Shown: piece after piece, positions 41,173-52,510 of the stretch
Layout: each line of letters begins with the position of its first letter
Position numbering within the stretch: the stretch's first letter is position 1
Notes under the pieces: model-generated
The model's input: only the letters and a program-made list of their open reading frames with translations
What the model was told of the DNA's origin: nothing
The model's database searches: none
Source: Palaemon carinicauda
Lineage: Eukaryota; Arthropoda; Malacostraca; Decapoda; Palaemonidae
DNA length: 64,000 bases
Assembly (NCBI RefSeq): GCF_036898095.1
Contig: NC_090735.1
Location: 3,505,978-3,569,977 of the forward strand
Direction of reading: 5' to 3'
Program-made: the position numbers and the translations under genes

Positions 41173-41635
41173 GTTTCTAAATTAATACAAACCATCGTCC
41201 TTTGAAATAGTTATAATTACCGGGGGAGGACAGGTAATCCCCGCCCACCAATTAGCAGCAAGACTAGCCTTTTGATTTCAGCTATAATAGGTGGTAATGT
41301 CTTTTGTGACACCTCCCATAGTTGGAAAAGCTCATTACGCACTGACTTTTCCCCCAGTAATCTGCTTCATTGGTGTCCTAAATGTGCTTAGTCTGCCATC
41401 TTCCATCCCGTCTTATTCTAGTAGAGCACGAGGTATTGGACAATCTTTCTTGGCTGAACGACAAAACCTCACCATGGGGGTTCCGCTTGACTCCCCCCTC
41501 CCAGTGATGCTTCTGTTTTTGTGTGCATCTAAGGAGATGTGGCGGTTGCTTTATGGGTGTGGTCCCCAGAGAAATAGCACCTACTTTATGGGAAATGCTG
41601 GCAGGTTTCCTAGCACTGCAAGCAAACCAACAGTT

Positions 41636-41637
<2 letters not shown>

Positions 41638-41671
<34 letters not shown>
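41638..41671. repeat. (CT)n microsatellite
   Basis: About 17 CT units immediately next to the 3' end of the minus-strand LINE fragment that follows. Confidence 0.9.
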
Positions 41672-41674
<3 letters not shown>

Positions 41675-41689
41675 CGCAAATTTTCTTAA

Positions 41690-41960
41690 CTCGTCAAAAC
41701 ACTGTCTTCTCTTCCTTCCCCCTGCTTCTTTTGCGATCTCTAGGAACCCATTTTGTCATTTTATTATCTATTTTCTGTCATTCTCATTATATGTTCTTCC
41801 CACATCCATTTCTTTTTCTTTCATGTTGATAGAATATCTTCTACTTTAGTTTGCTCTCTTAGCTATGTTGCTCGTTTTCTGCCTTTTAGTGTTAATCCCA
41901 TCATTATTTTCAACATAGCTCTTTTGGTTTTGACTAGCTCATGTTCTAAAACATGAGCTG
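41690..41960 (-). pseudogene. C-terminal end of a LINE RT, same family as 7590-8785
   Basis: On the minus strand: EHELVKTKRAMLKIMMGLTL, LREQTK, GRREDSVLTS, ENLR, matching EHKVVTIQRAM, EQTKIEK and [13 protein letters not shown] of the plus-strand copy ending at 8785. Several stops. The end abuts the (CT)n tract. Confidence 0.65.
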
Positions 41961-42165
41961 GGCAACCATAGCTTATGCACAGGGAGCAAGAAGGCTCTAG
42001 TTCACCTCGCCTCCTCACAACACTCACCTGGTCAAAGACTTGGGGGCAGTTGAGATGGTAACTTTGGTAAATGACTCAGGTTTGTATAGTTAGGAAAAAT
42101 GCAAATTTTATTAAAATATGTAATTTATTCCTATGTGGATAAAAACTATTGAGTCATCTGGGAGT

Positions 42166-43245
42166 CTTCCTTAGGAGGGAGGAGGTTTCCGTGAAGTTGA
42201 GGTATACTGTACTCTTCCTCTCATAAGGATACAATTGCTATAAGTAATAGCAGGAGATCAAAGAGAACCGCCAGTGAATAGAGTAGCTGGCTTGTAAAGA
42301 AGAAACTCTTCACCAGGGTTGAAGCGGTGTTAACATCAAGTATTATAAAAAGAAAATGCAATTTCAGTTTATCATCACATACTTAAGATATTTGAGGCAT
42401 TCTTATTTGCATCAGTGTGAAAACCAAAAGAAGGCTTCAAGTTCAATTAAGATCACCATCTGCCTTTGTGTCCATTATACCATATAATGCAGAGAATAAT
42501 TAGGCCTGCAGTTAGAACTGGCACATGTCTCGTGAGAGCTGACAGTTAGATTATTTGTTGCGCTGCAACCATAATGCCTATTGAGAGGATGTACAAACAG
42601 CTATATGTGCTATCTTTTAAGATAATTGTCCATAAAGGTGGGTTTTCTCTTCCATCCACCAGCTTTGAAGACTTGTACTACCAAGCGGTTTTGCTGAACG
42701 CTGACGTTGCAGCAAGCCCACAAGTATCATGTGTTTGAGGTGGGGCACCCAGTGATGCTTCTCCTTAAGATGTATAGGCTCTCATGATAGTTTCTCTTAA
42801 TCATAGGGAGAAATTGTTTCAGAATACTTTATTTTGAAGCAGCCAGAGCTCGTGAACAAAGTGGGTTTTGAGGACTTATACTTCCGAGTGGTTTTTCAGA
42901 ACCCTAAGGTTGCAGCATGCCCACGTGTATCGTGCTTGAGGGGACCCCTAGCAATGCTTCCTCTGTGAGGATGTATAGGTTCTCATGATAGTTTCTCTTA
43001 ATCAGAGAGAGTAAGTGTTTCTGAATGCTTTCTTTCGGAGCAGCCAGAGCTTGTGAGCAAAATGGGATAATATGTCCCAGATACTTGTTCCATTAGAAAT
43101 CTTGCACTGCCCTACGGAACAGGGTAACGTTGTTCGTATCATCAGAAACATCTTTGAGAGACAAGATCATGAAAGAGTTATAACTGAGATCAATACCGAA
43201 GCCTGACTTTTGTTCACTAAACCAGAAACTGGTAAAAAGTGGCAG
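42166..43245. other. no gene; two-copy ~200-bp tandem duplication
   Basis: About 42660-42860 recurs at 42865-43070: GACTTGTACTACCAAGCGG versus GACTTATACTTCCGAGTGG, CCCACAAGTATCATG versus CCCACGTGTATCGTG, and CTCATGATAGTTTCTCTTAA in both. The copies are clearly diverged. No coding sense or named family. Confidence 0.55.
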
Positions 43246-43249
43246 GTCC

Positions 43250-43735
43250 ACAGATGCCATGTGATCAAGGGGGTTGTCCCTGGCAATTCTGCTATTACCA
43301 GGATTAACTACTGCAATTTACCCAAAGTGTAACTTAAAAAATTACAAAACATGTTAAACACGAACATGAAAGGATTACTCTGACACTAATTGAAATACAT
43401 TGGCTGTCTATTAAAGCTAGAATAGAGTATAAGATATTTGCAATAACCCATCAAGTTAGCAGAAGTATGCTAGACATCAGAATATCTAAGAGAACTGATA
43501 CATATCGTACAGCAAACGAATCATGTAGATGTGAGAATAGTTACAAATGATTTCATATTGGAGCCAAGATGTATGTCTACTGTAACTGGGTTCTTGAGCT
43601 TTCAAATATGCAGCCCCAAGACTATACAACACACTCCCACTTGACATCTGAAAGGGTGAAGATAAAACGGAAAACTTTCTTGTTCTCTAATTACGCCAAT
43701 AATGGGGATTTGACAATAAACACCCAATACGCTGT
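43250..43735 (+). pseudogene. C-terminal region of a CR1/L2-like LINE ORF2
   Basis: Across frames: LTLIEIHWLSIKARIEYKI, FAITHQVSRSMLDI, a degenerate middle, and LERVKIKRKTFLFSNYA-like end. In LINEs of the CR1/L2 kind the region after RT has LHWLPVKARIxYK and closes with a (T/S)FKxxLKTxLF motif. Strongly decayed; no RT active site in the fragment. Confidence 0.6.
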
Positions 43736-43749
43736 GTGACGCGCAGAAT

Positions 43750-43995
43750 ACCTCAGAGTTCTAAAGACTACTCGTGAATGGCAGAGGCAAGGGACAGTGA
43801 CATTGCCATAGCAAGGAAGACAATGCCCTAAAGGCTGACCATATGATCAGAAATTAAGCCACCTCTTCATGTAAGCTAGGACCAGGGAGGTTCAGGCTAT
43901 GGCTGCTGATGACCCACACTGCAGACACTAAAAGAACCAACAAGTGTGAGCGGGACTTGAACCTCGGTCTGGCGATCACCGGGCATAGACGTTAC
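43750..43995 (-). mobile_element. tRNA-derived SINE, minus strand (same family as 6066-6565)
   Basis: On the minus strand an A-box-like TGGCCTATTGGTAACG, then a B box GGTTCAAGTCC (plus-strand 43953-43963), then TTTTAGTGTCTGCA, CCCTGGTCCTAGCTTACATG, CTGATCATATGGTCAGCC, GGGCATTGTCTTCC and CCCTTGCCTCTGCCATTCAC. It lacks the (TA)n expansion found in the 6-kb copy at CATATG. Confidence 0.7.
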
Positions 43996-44129
43996 CAATA
44001 GGCCACAACAACCTGTATGCAATAAACTGATCTTGTAGGTCATGTAGTGCATAGGGTTCCCCTGTGTGATGGTATCAGGAAATCTGCACTTGAAGTAAAG
44101 CAAAATAAGTATAAAAACTTATCAAGATC

Positions 44130-44345
44130 AGTTTGCGAGTTAGGTAATTAAAGTGTCTGGTTTCAGTTTTGTCAGAATAGATGATTACCAGAATATAAGC
44201 CGGGCAAGCCCAACCCTCCATTGTGATGCTCAAGCACAGCAGTGGCCTCCCCAGTAAATAGCTTAAGCTCACTGTCCTTGGCAGGGATTGATCTGCCGCC
44301 ATGGGAATGGTAGGCGAACACATTACCACTGTTTTAATTAATGTG
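44130..44345 (-). mobile_element. second tRNA-derived SINE family, minus strand
   Basis: Minus strand: AGTGGTAATGTGTTCGCC (A box), AGATCAATCCCTGCC (B-box region), GTGAGCTTAAGCTATTTACT, GGGGAGGCCACTGCTG, ATTCTGACAAAACTG, AAACCAGACA. It matches the plus-strand copy at 44690-44915 throughout. Confidence 0.7.
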
Positions 44346-44689
44346 TAGTTTTCTCTTAGATGACCGTTACTCATTAAAAAGTCTTGACATATATTGCCTG
44401 AATTTTACGCGAAGCATTGAAGAATAAATCAGGACAATTGCGATGCAGAAAATTAGGTAATTTTGTATGCAAATTTGTGGAATTTTGTATATAAAATTAT
44501 GGTGAATCCTTTTATTTCAAAGATTCTTTTAAAAAATATACAAGATGCCGAAAATGCTATTATACTATAGTTTAGTCTGCTTATGGCGTTTTCTTTAGTA
44601 GGCCTATTTGTTTATGTATGCGACAGAAAATATTTAATTTTATATACAAAATTACAATGAATCACTGTAATTCGGAGATTCTTAAGAAA

Positions 44690-44915
44690 ATTATATGCCT
44701 GGCTAGTACAGTAGTAACGTATTTGCCTATCATTTGCATGATAGCAAATCAATCCCAGCAAGGGACCGTGAGTTTAAGCTGTTTACTGGGGAGGATACTG
44801 CTGTGGTTGGGCACCAGAGTTAGGGTTTGGGTTTGGGTTTGGCTGACTGACGTCCTAGTGAGCATCTGTTCTGACAAAACTGGAACTGAAACCAGACAAC
44901 TTTACCTTTACCCTT
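44690..44915 (+). mobile_element. second tRNA-derived SINE family, plus strand
   Basis: CAGTAGTAACGTATTTGCC, AAATCAATCCCAGCA, GTGAGTTTAAGCTGTTTACT, GGGGAGGATACTGCTG, TTCTGACAAAACTGG, AAACCAGACAAC. It contains a short local GGTTTG expansion (GGGTTTGGGTTTGGGTTTGG near 44824). It lies inside the 145-bp array. Confidence 0.7.
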
Positions 44916-45029
44916 AAAAAAGCTATTATCCTATAGTCTAGGCTGCTTATGATTTACGTTTTCTTTAGCATTTATTTACATATGTGACATAATATATAGT
45001 TTATGGCCGGGCACATTATTCTATCTAAT

Positions 45030-45210
45030 TTTATTCCTCTTGTTTTATTAAAGTTTTTATAGTTTATATTAGACATATTTATTTCAATGTTGTTACGGTT
45101 CTTAAATATTTTGTTTTTCCTTGTTTCCTTTCCTCACTGAGCTATTTTCCCCGTTGGAACCCCTGAGCTTATAGCATCCAGCTTTTCTAACTAGGGTTGT
45201 AGCTTAGCAA

Positions 45211-45283
<73 letters not shown>

Positions 45284-45285
45284 AT
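45030..45285 (+). mobile_element. LINE 3' end with (AAT)n tail
   Basis: CCTCTTGTTTTATTAAAGTT, TTATAGTTTATATTAGACAT, AATGTTGTTACGGTTCTTAA, CACTGAGCTATTTTCC, TTATAGCATCCAGCTTTTCT, GGGTTGTAGCTTAGCAAG, then about 25 AAT units. Its start lies further 5' than that of the 29-kb copy, so the copies have different truncation points. Confidence 0.75.
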
Positions 45286-45525
45286 GATCTAAAACGCCTT
45301 TATACTATAGTTTGGGCTGATAATGACTTCCGTTTTCTTTAACATTTGTTTACCTCTGTGACAGAAAATATATAATTCTATATGCAAAATTACGATGAAT
45401 CATTGTAATTCGAGGATTCTTAAAAAGAAATGTCTAAAATATTATTACACTATAGTTCTGCCTGCTTATGACTTCCGTTTTCTTTAAGGTTTGTTTACGT
45501 ATGTCACAGAAAACGTCGGAAAAAC

Positions 45526-46789
45526 AGCTGTAACGTTCCTGCTCTTCGCTCGTGACAATGTTAGTCAGATTTTGTAGTGTTTCGAAGTTAAACGTCATGA
45601 CGTTCTTCCTCGTAAACAATCGCCCCTTTTCCAAAATCCAGAAGGATTTACTGATCTACACTGCTTTCAAGGTGAATTTCATTCTGTTGAATCATTCTTA
45701 GTGTTATTTTAGTTTTAATATTGTTTATTCGTTGACATTTCTGGTTTGAATGGTTTGTTATGGTGCTGTTCTTCGATACAGCCTACTGTATTGTTTGTTA
45801 GCTGTATGGGCTAAGATTTATAAGTAAAAATAAGTCTTATATTTAAACAAGAAATCAGGTCACCGTATTTAATACTGCTTAAAATTATTAACTGTGAAAG
45901 TTGGTAGTTATAATACAAACAATATTCCTCTTAAGTTTTTATTACCTTAGGGCTTTTGAGTACACAATCAAGTTCTTTTGCTTGATAAAGTGTATTGTAT
46001 CTTTATCCTAGGCAATCAGTAACGTTAGAATTTACCAGTTGGAGCCTTTGTACTTAGTTAGGACAGGCCTGGTGTAAAATTTCAAAACTTATTATTCAGA
46101 AAACACATTTTGAATGGGGATCAAACACAATAAAACCATCTAAGTTAAGGTTCCCCACTTAACCTAAGCTAGGAACCCAATGGGGTGTGCTACACTCAAC
46201 AGGTGGTTCTCCTTGTCCAGACTTTGATTTCCCACTTTTTATTTCCAATTTTCTGTATTATTAGTACTTTAACCATTTGTTACCTCCAATGAGAACTCTT
46301 TTCACTGTCATTTGACTTTCTCTTGGCAAGCTCCATCCCTTTTAATACAGGCTCGTCCGCCAACTACGTCACATATTTGTAACTGTGCTTTGATTTTTAT
46401 GTAAGAAGGATGCCTGTATTAACGGCATCCCAAACAAGTTGCCATTTCCCTTGTTAAAGAAATTAGAAATGTTATTAGTAAGCTTACAGGGATTTTGAAT
46501 AGTTTTGATATCATTAATTGTCGGAAGTACTTGTTTTTCAAGTTTTATGGTGGGTTTTAACAAGGAGATGCATCCGAAAATCATCTTTCAGTACAGGTAG
46601 TGAAGCCGGTTAGGAAATGAAGATGGAGTTGAGACATAGTTTCACAGTTAGCTATGGATATGATGGTCTAAGGGGGTCGGAGATGGGGCATTGCGCCACC
46701 CACCCCGTAGGTATGGATATGGGTATTAGGTTAGGTGGGGCACATTAGATTTGATGGTGCTCTTATGTTTGTTTCCCTTTTAAATTGTA
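45526..46789. other. no recognisable gene or element
   Basis: AT-rich sequence; short frames only (for example 71 codons on the minus strand near 46400) without resemblance to anything I know. Confidence 0.4.
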
Positions 46790-47487
<698 letters not shown>

Positions 47488-47660
47488 AAGAGTGATTATT
47501 ATTATTATTATTATTATTAATATTATTACTTGCTAAGCTACAACCCTGGTTGGAAAAGCAGGATGCTATAAACCCAGGGCTTCAACAGGGAAAATAGCCC
47601 AGTGAGGAAAGCAAAAAAGGAAAATAAAATATTTTAAGAAGAGTAACAACATTAAAATAA
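47488..47660 (-). mobile_element. LINE 3' end inside copy E, part 1 (tail side)
   Basis: Plus-strand order: ATT repeats, TTGCTAAGCTACAACCCTGG, AAAAGCAGGATGCTATAAAC, AATAGCCCAGTGAGGAAAGC, AGAGTAACAACATTAAAATA. It is interrupted at 47660 by copy F and continues at 54294. Confidence 0.8.
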
Positions 47661-47834
47661 ATTTTTCAATATTAATCTTACCCGATAATCATGTAGCTGT
47701 CAACTCTGTTGCCGACAGAAATCTACGGTCGGGATACGCCAGCGATCGCTATACAGGTGGGGGTGAACACCACAGCGCCATCTGTGGTCAGGTACTCCAG
47801 TACTTCTTGTCAACACCACCTCAATTTTTCCTCT
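47661..47834 (+). repeat. left inverted terminal repeat of copy F
   Basis: ATTTTTCAATATTAATCTTA outer end, ACTCTGTTGCCGACAGAAAT, then CTCCAGTACTTCTTGTCAAC to AATTTTTCCTC; pairs with 54101-54293. Confidence 0.9.
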
Positions 47835-48376
47835 GTCGTGCCTCCGGCTAGACCTACATGGATACGCTGTTGATTCTGGAGTTATTGCTCACGATTTGGT
47901 GATGTATTTGCTCTAGAGTTTAGCCTTCGCTATTCAGGAAGCTATATCATTAGCTTAGCAAGTTTTTGGAATTAATTTTTTATTTAATTTTGGTACGAAG
48001 AGAGTATGAACTCTCTTTCACTTTTAAATGGCCGACCCTTCCCTTAGCGGAAGTGTTGGTGTCGAAGAGAGTATAGACTCTCTTAATTTTGCTTAACAAA
48101 GTTATAGATTTATTTTATATCTCTCCGCCTTTTATAGGCCTCTTTGATTAACTTCCTTTTATTATAAACTTATTAAAATTAATTTTTATATTTGTTTATA
48201 TTCGACCTTTCCTAATAGTAGGCGGTCTTTTCTTGGAACCGAAGTTAATTAACATTGAGCCCGTCATTTCGTTTTTACCTGTTAACATATTATGCTATTT
48301 TAATGTTTTTGAAAGAATTTCTTTGATAGTCTTGTACTGTTTTCAAAGTTGAACTAACGTTTTGTTTTGTCTCTGC

Positions 48377-48378
48377 AG
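48377..48378 (+). promoter_or_regulatory. splice-acceptor-like site upstream of gag (copy F)
   Basis: TTTTGTTTTGTCTCTGCAG, AG at 48377-48378, 717 bases from the left end; the position is nearly the same in copy D (725). Confidence 0.4.
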
Positions 48379-48989
48379 TTGTTGACGTTCAGAACGTTCA
48401 ACTTGCGCTCTATCGTTACGATAGAGAGAGAGTCTATCACGGTGTCACGTTGCAGTAAGAGTAAACCGATTCTAGCGTTTTGTTCATTCTTTCTTAGCTT
48501 AAATGGTTTTAATTCTAATAAAGGAACTTTTTATTTGGGAAATCTTTCAGTTTTTTTCCTTTAACAATAATATGTTTTAACGATATATATAATTGGGCTC
48601 TTCTCTCAGGTGCTAAGTCAAGAGAGAGAGAGAGAGAGATAGAGACGGAGGGAGAGAGAGGAGGATAAACGTTTCGTTCAAGCGGGTAACGTTGTTATCG
48701 TTTTTGCTCTTCTCCCTAGTCTCTTTAGGGGAAGAAGGTAAACGTTTCTAGAGTTTTATTCTTGTTCTCAGGCTTTATGCGGTGAGAGATTTTAAACGTA
48801 GTTTATTTGATCTAGTGTTTAGTCTCTTTTCCAGCCACTGAATTATTTATCTTTCATTATGTTTTTCTGTTACATTGTAATACTGTTTTCGCAATTACTA
48901 ACTTTTAATGAAGGATAGAATTGCGTGTTTCAGGTACAAACCACTTAAAGTTTCGAGTTCAGTGAAATAAGTGCAAACAGAAAATCAAA

Positions 48990-51300
48990 AGTGATAAAGT
49001 GATAAGCGCAAAGTGTTACAGTGTTGCGTTCGAGGGTTCGTCTGTTCGTGCCAGTTGTTCGCCTAGTCTGGGACCTCTTACAAGCTCCCAAGCCCAGGGG
49101 AGAAGTAATGTCGAAGGACTTATGGGTTCAGCAGGCCTTGATCGACGAACAGACGTTTCCCTCCGTGGTTTCGGGTGTTACCAACTCACGTAGCCGACGT
49201 GATCACCCCACCCACACAAAGACGAGAGAGCCCTTTTATTCCTCGTCTGCAGAAGAGGTTTCTCGCAGAAACCATGGACCAAATCTTGCAGCTTTTAAGT
49301 GCAAGTCGGTCCCTTCCGCGCAAGTCCAACTCCTAGGTGGTGCCATTAGCACTGGGTCAGTTCGGACTTGCTGCAGTACGACAACTGCACACCTCCCAGA
49401 GAGGCAAGGTGGTATCGCAACAGACAGTAACTCCGTCTGTTGCCGCACCAGCTGTTTTAGACCCTCAGTTTCAACGGACAGTAGCTCCGTTTGTTGTTGT
49501 CTTTCTTAAACTCTAGTGGTCTATGCTGCTGACAATGCAGTCTCAGCTTGCGGTGTTGATGCAGGAGTTTCAGGCAGAGAAGGTTAGCACACCTCCTCCT
49601 GCGAGCGCTCATGAGGCAGCCGCCTCAACTCCACCTCTGCGCAGTCCACCCTGCCAGACGTATGATGTTGAGGTTCCTCAACCTACCTCCACGCGTGAGC
49701 TGCCGCATTGGGAGTTGCCAGATACCAGCGCTGTGCAGCAACCTCCACTTTCCTTGAGGCAGGAGCCTCTTGCTATGCGGCAACCTCCTCAACACTTGAG
49801 GCAGGAGCCTTATGCTTTGCAGCAACCTCCTCTACCCTTGAGGCAGGAGCTTCATGTGTTGCGACAACCTCCTCCATCCTCGAGGCAGCAACCTCTTGCG
49901 TTGCGGCAACCTCCACCATCCTTGAGGCAGCAACCTCAACTCTTGCGGCAGCCACCTCCACTCTTGAGGCAAGAACCTCAACTCTTGAGGAACCTCATGC
50001 TATGAGGCAGCCGCCTCAACGCATGCAGCAACCGCATTCTTCACAGCATGAGCCTCTCTCTGCGCAGCTACCTCCTCAACCCTTGAGGCAGATGCAACTC
50101 TTGAGGCAGGAACCTCTCAGGAGCCTCATGCTATGCGGCATCCTCCTCAAACCATGAGGCAGGAGCCTCATGCTATGCGGCATCCTCTTCAACCCATGAG
50201 GCAGGAGCCTCATGCTATGCGACATCCTCCTCTACCCATGAGGCAGCCTTATGCTATGCGGCATCCTCCTCAACCCATGAGGCAGGAGCCTCATGCTATG
50301 CGGCATCCTCCTCAACCCATGAGGCAGGAGTCTCATGCTATGAGGAGCCTCATGCTATGCGGCATCCTCCTCAAACCATGAGGCAGGAGCCTCATGCTAT
50401 GCGGCAACCGCCTCAACCCATGAGGCAGGAGCCTCATACTATGCGGCATCCTCCTCAACGCATGCGGCATAAGCCTCATCCCTTGCAGCTTGAGCCTCAT
50501 CCCATGCAGCATGAGTCTCATACCATGCAGCATGAGCCTCATCCCATGCAGCATGAGCCTCATCCCATGCAGCATAAGCCGCACGCCATGCAACATGCTC
50601 TGCTTACCTTACAGCATGCTCTACATACAGCATGCTCTGCATACCTTACCGCATGCTTCTCAGTCACACATCTTTGGTTGTTGCCAACTCACTAGACTGT
50701 CAAGCAGTTTCATAATGTTGCCTTCTAGTCTGCTGCTTTTGCACCAGTGAAACCCTCACTGAGAGAACTTAGCTTTTCTCGGATATGGTTCCTGTAGATG
50801 AGAAAGTGCTATTCTCCCTCCTTCTGATTTTCCCTTGAGGACTCTGTCATTTGGAGAGGAGCCTTTAGCTGCTTAGCCTCCTATGGACTTTTATTTAAGC
50901 ATAGCATGCTTCCAGGGAGGGTAATGGTTCCACTTCAATCGCTAACCCCGTCTGTTACCACACCTGCTCCCATAGACCTTGAGCTGTGTTGCAAGACATG
51001 CAGTCCAAGCTTAGTCCTTGTTAGAGGATTTTTTGTTTACGGAGTCAGTGTGTCACTGGGAAGACGTTCAACAACCAGCAGAAGTGACTTGTTGTGACGC
51101 AGTGCGGCAACCTCAGCAACCCGATAAGGAGTTGTCTGTACGACCCAGACAGTCTAGACAGCTTCGGGTTGTCACTGTACTTCCTCGCTTCCCCATGGTT
51201 GACAGTTCACAGACTGTGCAGCAGTACCATGATCTTGTGTCCGGCTCCGTCAGACGACTAGCTTTTAAGAGCTCCCACAAGTCGTCGCTGTCTGGAGATT
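48990..51300 (+). pseudogene. gag: gag-like region of copy F with Met/Pro/Gln repeat domain
   Basis: SAKCYSVAFEGSSVRAS, then in another frame SKDLWVQQALIDEQTFPSVV and LLTMQSQLAVLMQEFQAEKV (49523 on), followed by repeats such as LRQEPLAMRQPPQ and MRQEPHAMRHPPQP, and after 50900 the second gag block (TVQQYHDLVSGSV). The repeats shift frame twice (pieces ending 50005, 50157, 50381, 50695). Probably the RNA-packaging protein; dead here. Confidence 0.65.
49735..50600 (+). repeat. 39-42-bp tandem repeats in gag of copy F
   Basis: CCCATGAGGCAGGAGCCTCA, TGCTATGCGGCATCCTCCTC form one 42-base unit (14 codons) from ~50100 to ~50460; the 49735-50000 part has a related unit with TTGAGGCAGGAGCCTC, and 50480-50590 a shorter 27-base unit (CCCATGCAGCATGAGCCTCA). 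Three grades of one expanding repeat. Confidence 0.85.
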
Positions 51301-51670
51301 CTCAGATGGACTATGGATCTGACCAAGGAACTGGGCCTCCTGGTCAATTTTGAGGAGTCCCAGCTCGTCCCATCCCAGACCATTGTCTACCTGGGTATGG
51401 ATCTTCAGAGTCGAGCTTTTCGGGCTTTTCCGTCGGCCCCATAGATATACTAAGCCCTAGATTGCATCCAGAGCATGCTGAGAAGGAACCGATGCTCAGT
51501 CAGGTAGTGGATGAGTCTAACAGGGACACTTTCATCGCTGGCCCTGTTCATCGAGTTAGGGAGACCCCACCTCCCCCCCTTCAGTATCATCTAGCGGCTC
51601 ACTGGATAAAGGACATGACGCTAGAGACGATCTCAGTTCCTGTTTCCGAAGAGAGGAGGTCTTCTCTCAC
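51300..51670 (+). pseudogene. RT C-terminal part (copy F), active site absent
   Basis: Begins after the YxDD block: MDLTKELGLLVNFEESQLVP and QTIVYLGMDLQSRAFRAFPS, equal to the segment after YLDDW in copy C (GIMVNLEKSSLLPTQRLVYL). Gag-like text precedes it directly. Confidence 0.7.
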
Positions 51671-52510
51671 GTGGTGAAAGAACAGCTTTCTTCTCAAGGA
51701 AGTCTACCTTTGGCTGTTCAGAAACCCGACCGCCGTCTCTTCTCTGACGCATCAGACATGGGCTGGGGTGCGACTTTGGACGGACAGGAATGCTCGGGAA
51801 CATGGAATCAGGAGCTAAGGACACTTCACATCTATTGCAAGGAGCTGTTGGCGGTTCATCTGGCCTTGATAAACTTCAAGTCCCTCCAGCTTAACAAGGT
51901 GGTGGAGGTGGACTCTGACAACACCACAGCCTTGGCTTACATCTCCAAGCAGGGAGGGACTCATTCGTGGAAGTTGTTCTAGATCGCAAGGGACCTCCTC
52001 ATCTGGTTAAAAGATCGAAAGCTCACGCTGGTAACGAGGTTCATTCAGGGCGATATGAATGTCATGGCAGATCGCCTTAGCCGGAAGGGTCAGGTCATCC
52101 CCACAGAGTGGACCCTTCACAAGAATGTTTGCAGCAGACTTTGGGCCCTGTGGGGTCAGCCAACCATAGATCTGTTCGCTACCTCGATAACCTAGAGGCT
52201 CCCGTTGTATTGTTCTCCGATTCCAGACCCAGCAGCAGTTCACGTGGATGCTTTTCTGCTGGATTGGTCCCATCTCGACCTGTATGCATTCCCGCCGTTC
52301 AAGATTGTCAACAGGGTACTTCAGAAGTTCGCCTCTCGCAAAGGGACACGGCTGACGTTGGTTGGCTCCGCTCTGGCCCGCGAGAGAATGGTTCATAGAG
52401 GTACTGCAATGGCTGGTCGACATTCCCAGGACTCTTCCTCTAGGAGTGGACCTTCTACGTCTACCTCACGTAAAGAAGGTACATCCAAACCTCCACGCTC
52501 TTCGTCTGAC
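51671..52510 (+). pseudogene. RNase H and MT-like region (copy F)
   Basis: RLFSDASDMGWGATLDGQEC, CKELLAVHLALINFKS, DSDNTTALAYISKQGGTHSW, TAG at 51980, then FIQGDMNVMADRLSRKG, CSPIPDPAAVHVDAFLLDW, LYAFPPFKIVNRVL in shifted frames. RNase H acidic positions are kept. Confidence 0.75.

Larger units (their letters stand above)
41173..42165. mobile_element. DIRS terminal remnants (copy H), orientation unclear
   Basis: Left: GTTTCTAAATTAATACAAACCATCG with a CTTTGAAATAG box and G/C-rich inner part (41220-41300) like a family-1 left terminus. Right: GGTAAATGACTCAGGTTTGT, ATAGTTAGGAAAAATGCAAA, TTATTCCTATGTGG (42068-42165), which resembles a right end joined directly to a left end, that is an ICR read on the other strand. 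A LINE fragment lies between. No gag or pol coding recognised. Confidence 0.45.
44400..45525. repeat. ~145-bp ancient tandem array interrupted by a SINE and a LINE end
   Basis: Units share CTATAGTTT(A/G)G(T/G)CTG, TTCCGTTTTCTTTA, ATTTGTTTAC, GTGACAGAAAATAT, AATTCTATATGCAAAATTAC, GAATCATTGTAATTCG and GATTCTTAA. CTATAG falls at about 44565, 44932, 45305 and 45450. The last spacing is ~145; the first two fit one unit plus the SINE (44690-44915) and the LINE end (45030-45285). Confidence 0.7.

Noticed and set aside
43930..43990. Functional tRNA gene on the minus strand
   Set aside because: A and B boxes are present, but no full cloverleaf with paired acceptor stem; body continues as a SINE shared with 6066-6565.
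44820..44845. GGGTTTGGGTTTGG as telomere-like sequence
   Set aside because: Short local expansion inside a SINE; the sister copy at 44130-44345 lacks it.
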